7,185 nucleotides of DNA from QWPN01 sp044360305. Lineage in GTDB: Bacteria; Planctomycetota; Planctomycetia; Pirellulales; UBA1268. Both the position numbers and the translations under genes were made by a program. Shown here piece by piece: positions 5,685-7,185 of the stretch. The DNA lies in contig JBIKKQ010000170.1 in assembly GCA_044360305.1 (NCBI GenBank), positions 1-7,185 on the forward strand, read 5' to 3'. The stretch's first letter is position 1. Every line of letters starts with the position of its first letter. The notes under the pieces were generated by a model, which ran no database searches, was not told the DNA's origin, and saw only the letters and a program-made list of their open reading frames with translations.

Positions 5685-7022
5685 ATGAACATCCCCCAGC
5701 CCGGCTCGCTCTCCCGGCGCCGGTTCACCGCCGCCACGACGGCCACGGCGACGGCCGCCACCACGGTGATCACCGACGCCATCGCCCGCACCGCCCACGC
5801 CGCCGGCAGCGACCGGCTCAAGGTCGGCATCGTCGGCTGCGGGGGCCGGGGCCTCGGCGCCGCCGTGCAGGCGATGTCGGCCGATCCCGGGAACGTGCTC
5901 TGGGCGATGGCTGACGCCTTTCCCGATCGGCTCGAACAGGGCGCGAACACGATTGCCCGCACGGTCGCCGACAAGGCGCAGGCCGACGCGGCGTTTGCCG
6001 CCCGGTTCGACTGCCCCGCCGACCGCCGCTTCAGCGGCCTCGACGGCTACCGGCGGCTCGTCGAGGCCTGCGACGTCGTCCTGCTCGCGGCGCCCACCGC
6101 CTTCCGGCCCGCCCATCTGCGGGCCGCCATCGAGGCCGGCCGCCACGTGTTCTGCGAGAAGCCCGTCGCGGTCGATGCCACCGCCCTGCGGCACGTCCGC
6201 GACAGCCTGCAGACCGCCCGTGACCGCAAGCTGAACGTGGTCTCGGGCTTCTGCTGGCGGTACGCGTCGCGGATGCGCGACATTTTCCGGCGGCTCGCCG
6301 ATGGGGCGATCGGCCCGGTGCGGTCGGCGATCACCACCTACAACGTGCTCGGCTACCGGGGCGAGGTGCCGCGAAAGGCCGGCTGGACCGACATGGAATA
6401 CCGGCTGAGGAACTGGCAGTACTACACCTGGCTCTCGGGCGATCACATCACCGAACAGGCGATTCACTCGCTCGACCGGCTGCTGTGGGCGTTTGGTGAC
6501 GAACTGCCCGTGTCGGTGCTCTGCACCGGCGGCCGGCAGCTCCGCGGCCCGGCCCCCGAGGGAAACAACATCTACGACCACTTCACCGCCATCTTTCAGT
6601 TTGCCGACGGCCGCCGGGGCACGCACATGTGCCGGCAGTTTCCCAATGCCGCCAACGACAACTCCGACTACGTCACCGGCACGACCGGCACGGCGGAGAT
6701 CAACGGGTTCCAGCACGTGCAGCGGATCACCACCGCGGCCGGAACATGGAACAGCGACATCGCCAGAAACGAACCCTACCAGCAGGAGCACGACGACCTG
6801 TTCGCGAGCATCCGCGCGGGCCGGCGGATCGACGACGGCAGCATCCTCGTCAACAGCAATCTCCTCGCCCTCATGGCCCGGGCCAGCGCCTACACCGGCC
6901 AGATGATCACGGCCGAACAGATCTGGGCCTCGCGGGAGAACCTCGTCCCCGAGCCGCTCACGCTCGACATGCCCCCCCCGCCGTCGCCGATCGCCGAGCC
7001 GGGGAAAACGAAGTTCGAGTGA
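5685..7022 (+). CDS. Tat-exported Gfo/Idh/MocA family NAD(P)-dependent oxidoreductase
   Basis: Sugar or cyclitol oxidoreductase-type protein, 445 aa. The N-terminus is a twin-arginine signal (SRRRF at 10-14), then an Ala/Thr-rich region and a likely cleavage near AHAAG (37-41). The Rossmann motif follows as VGIVGCGGRG (47-56; GxGxxG at 51-56). The family signature EKPVAVD (158-164) carries the catalytic lysine K159. The C-terminal domain starts with GFCWRY (188-193) and includes GDHITEQAIHSLD (252-264), where H261 is the conserved active-site-type histidine, and the substrate-domain strand FADGRRGTH (306-314). Length fits the Tat-type Gfo/Idh/MocA proteins abundant in planctomycetes. Glucose-fructose oxidoreductase is the precedent for exporting such an enzyme folded with its cofactor. 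The substrate is not identifiable. The C-terminus ends in a proline-rich tail. It is transcribed divergently from the deacetylase operon, suggesting shared regulation and pathway. Confidence 0.94.
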   Translation: MNIPQPGSLSRRRFTAATTATATAATTVITDAIARTAHAAGSDRLKVGIVGCGGRGLGAAVQAMSADPGNVLWAMADAFPDRLEQGANTIARTVADKAQADAAFAARFDCPADRRFSGLDGYRRLVEACDVVLLAAPTAFRPAHLRAAIEAGRHVFCEKPVAVDATALRHVRDSLQTARDRKLNVVSGFCWRYASRMRDIFRRLADGAIGPVRSAITTYNVLGYRGEVPRKAGWTDMEYRLRNWQYYTWLSGDHITEQAIHSLDRLLWAFGDELPVSVLCTGGRQLRGPAPEGNNIYDHFTAIFQFADGRRGTHMCRQFPNAANDNSDYVTGTTGTAEINGFQHVQRITTAAGTWNSDIARNEPYQQEHDDLFASIRAGRRIDDGSILVNSNLLALMARASAYTGQMITAEQIWASRENLVPEPLTLDMPPPPSPIAEPGKTKFE

Positions 7023-7058
7023 TACGGCTCGCCTTTGATTCTCGCGCACCAAAAGACA

Positions 7059-7073
7059 CCGCTGCCCCAGCGG
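7059..7073 (+). other. Small hairpin downstream of the oxidoreductase gene
   Basis: CCGCTG-ccc-CAGCGG forms a perfect 6-bp stem with a 3-nt loop, starting 37 nt after the stop codon. No T-run follows, so a terminator role is weak. Confidence 0.25.
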
Positions 7074-7157
7074 ACAGGAAGGGGTTGCCCATGCCCCAAG
7101 AGCCGGCTTGAGCGGCCCAGCGCAGCAGGATGGCGAAGCGCAGGCCGGTCTGAGTGA

Positions 7158-7180
7158 GCGGATGCCACGAGGGCATCCGC
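7158..7180 (+). terminator. Perfect 9-bp hairpin, possible terminator or repeat element
   Basis: GCGGATGCC (7158-7166), loop ACGAG, and GGCATCCGC (7172-7180) form a perfect stem. No T-run is visible in the five bases that remain. It lies 136 nt past the stop of the oxidoreductase gene, so it may serve that gene or belong to a repeated palindromic unit. Confidence 0.4.
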
Positions 7181-7185
7181 GAACG

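Larger units (their letters stand above)
7023..7185. other. Intergenic tail with hairpins; no gene seen
   Basis: This is the end of the window, downstream of the oxidoreductase gene. It holds two perfect hairpins and short imperfect direct repeats: AGCGCAG at 7119-7125 and 7137-7143, and GCCGGCTTGAGCGG at 7102-7115 related to GCCGGTCTGAGTGAGCGG at 7144-7161. GC appears a little lower than in the genes. A small minus-strand frame crosses it but has no support as a gene. It could be a terminator region or a dispersed genomic repeat. Confidence 0.4.

Noticed and set aside
4531..5688. Plus-strand open frame (385 codons) opposite the PIG-L gene
   Set aside because: Antisense shadow without motifs; the minus-strand gene has all the zinc-binding residues.
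5526..7052. Minus-strand open frame (508 codons) opposite the oxidoreductase gene
   Set aside because: Low-complexity Gly/Val/Arg/His-rich translation with no domain; the plus strand encodes a complete Gfo/Idh/MocA protein with a Shine-Dalgarno site.
6958..7176. Small minus-strand frame (72 codons) starting in the 3' tail
   Set aside because: Its start lies in the hairpin region, it runs into the oxidoreductase gene antisense, and no ribosome binding site or known motif was seen. The tail may be a repeat instead.

Overview
The window is high-GC bacterial DNA (roughly 70% by eye) that reads like a member of the Planctomycetota. The main evidence is the first gene, where a planctomycete-type c-type cytochrome domain (PSCyt1: CxxCH with a distal VMPP methionine) is joined to WD40 repeats. 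The Tat-exported Gfo/Idh/MocA oxidoreductase and the Tat-exported alpha/beta-hydrolase beside a PIG-L deacetylase fit the same group. No phage, insertion sequence, CRISPR, tRNA or rRNA signal was seen.

Layout: (1) 1-1472, plus strand: the 3' part of a cytochrome c/WD40 gene that is open at the left edge. (2) 1490-5529, minus strand: four genes that look like one operon, transcribed right to left. They encode a PIG-L (LmbE) deacetylase, a divergent NagB-like sugar isomerase/deaminase, a Tat-signal alpha/beta-hydrolase (esterase) and an HpcH/HpaI-type aldolase, with gaps of 20, 96 and 42 nt. (3) 5530-5684: a divergent intergenic region that should hold the promoters for both directions. (4) 5685-7022, plus strand: a Tat-signal Gfo/Idh/MocA oxidoreductase. 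(5) 7023-7185: a non-coding tail with two perfect hairpins. The cytochrome/WD40 gene and the operon converge across only 17 nt, where an imperfect hairpin spans both stop codons.

How the genes could work together (inference): the exported hydrolase would remove an ester or open a carbohydrate derivative. The oxidoreductase would oxidise or rearrange a sugar or cyclitol outside the cytoplasm. In the cytoplasm the PIG-L enzyme would remove an N-acetyl group, the NagB-like protein would isomerise or deaminate the amino sugar, and the aldolase would split a 2-keto(-3-deoxy) acid to pyruvate or a related keto acid plus an aldehyde. This would be a small amino-sugar or modified-sugar catabolic locus. 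The least ordinary member is the NagB-like protein: its fold-level motifs are recognisable, but several catalytic and phosphate-binding positions of classical glucosamine-6-phosphate deaminase appear changed, so its substrate may differ. The cytochrome/WD40 gene is probably a separate unit.
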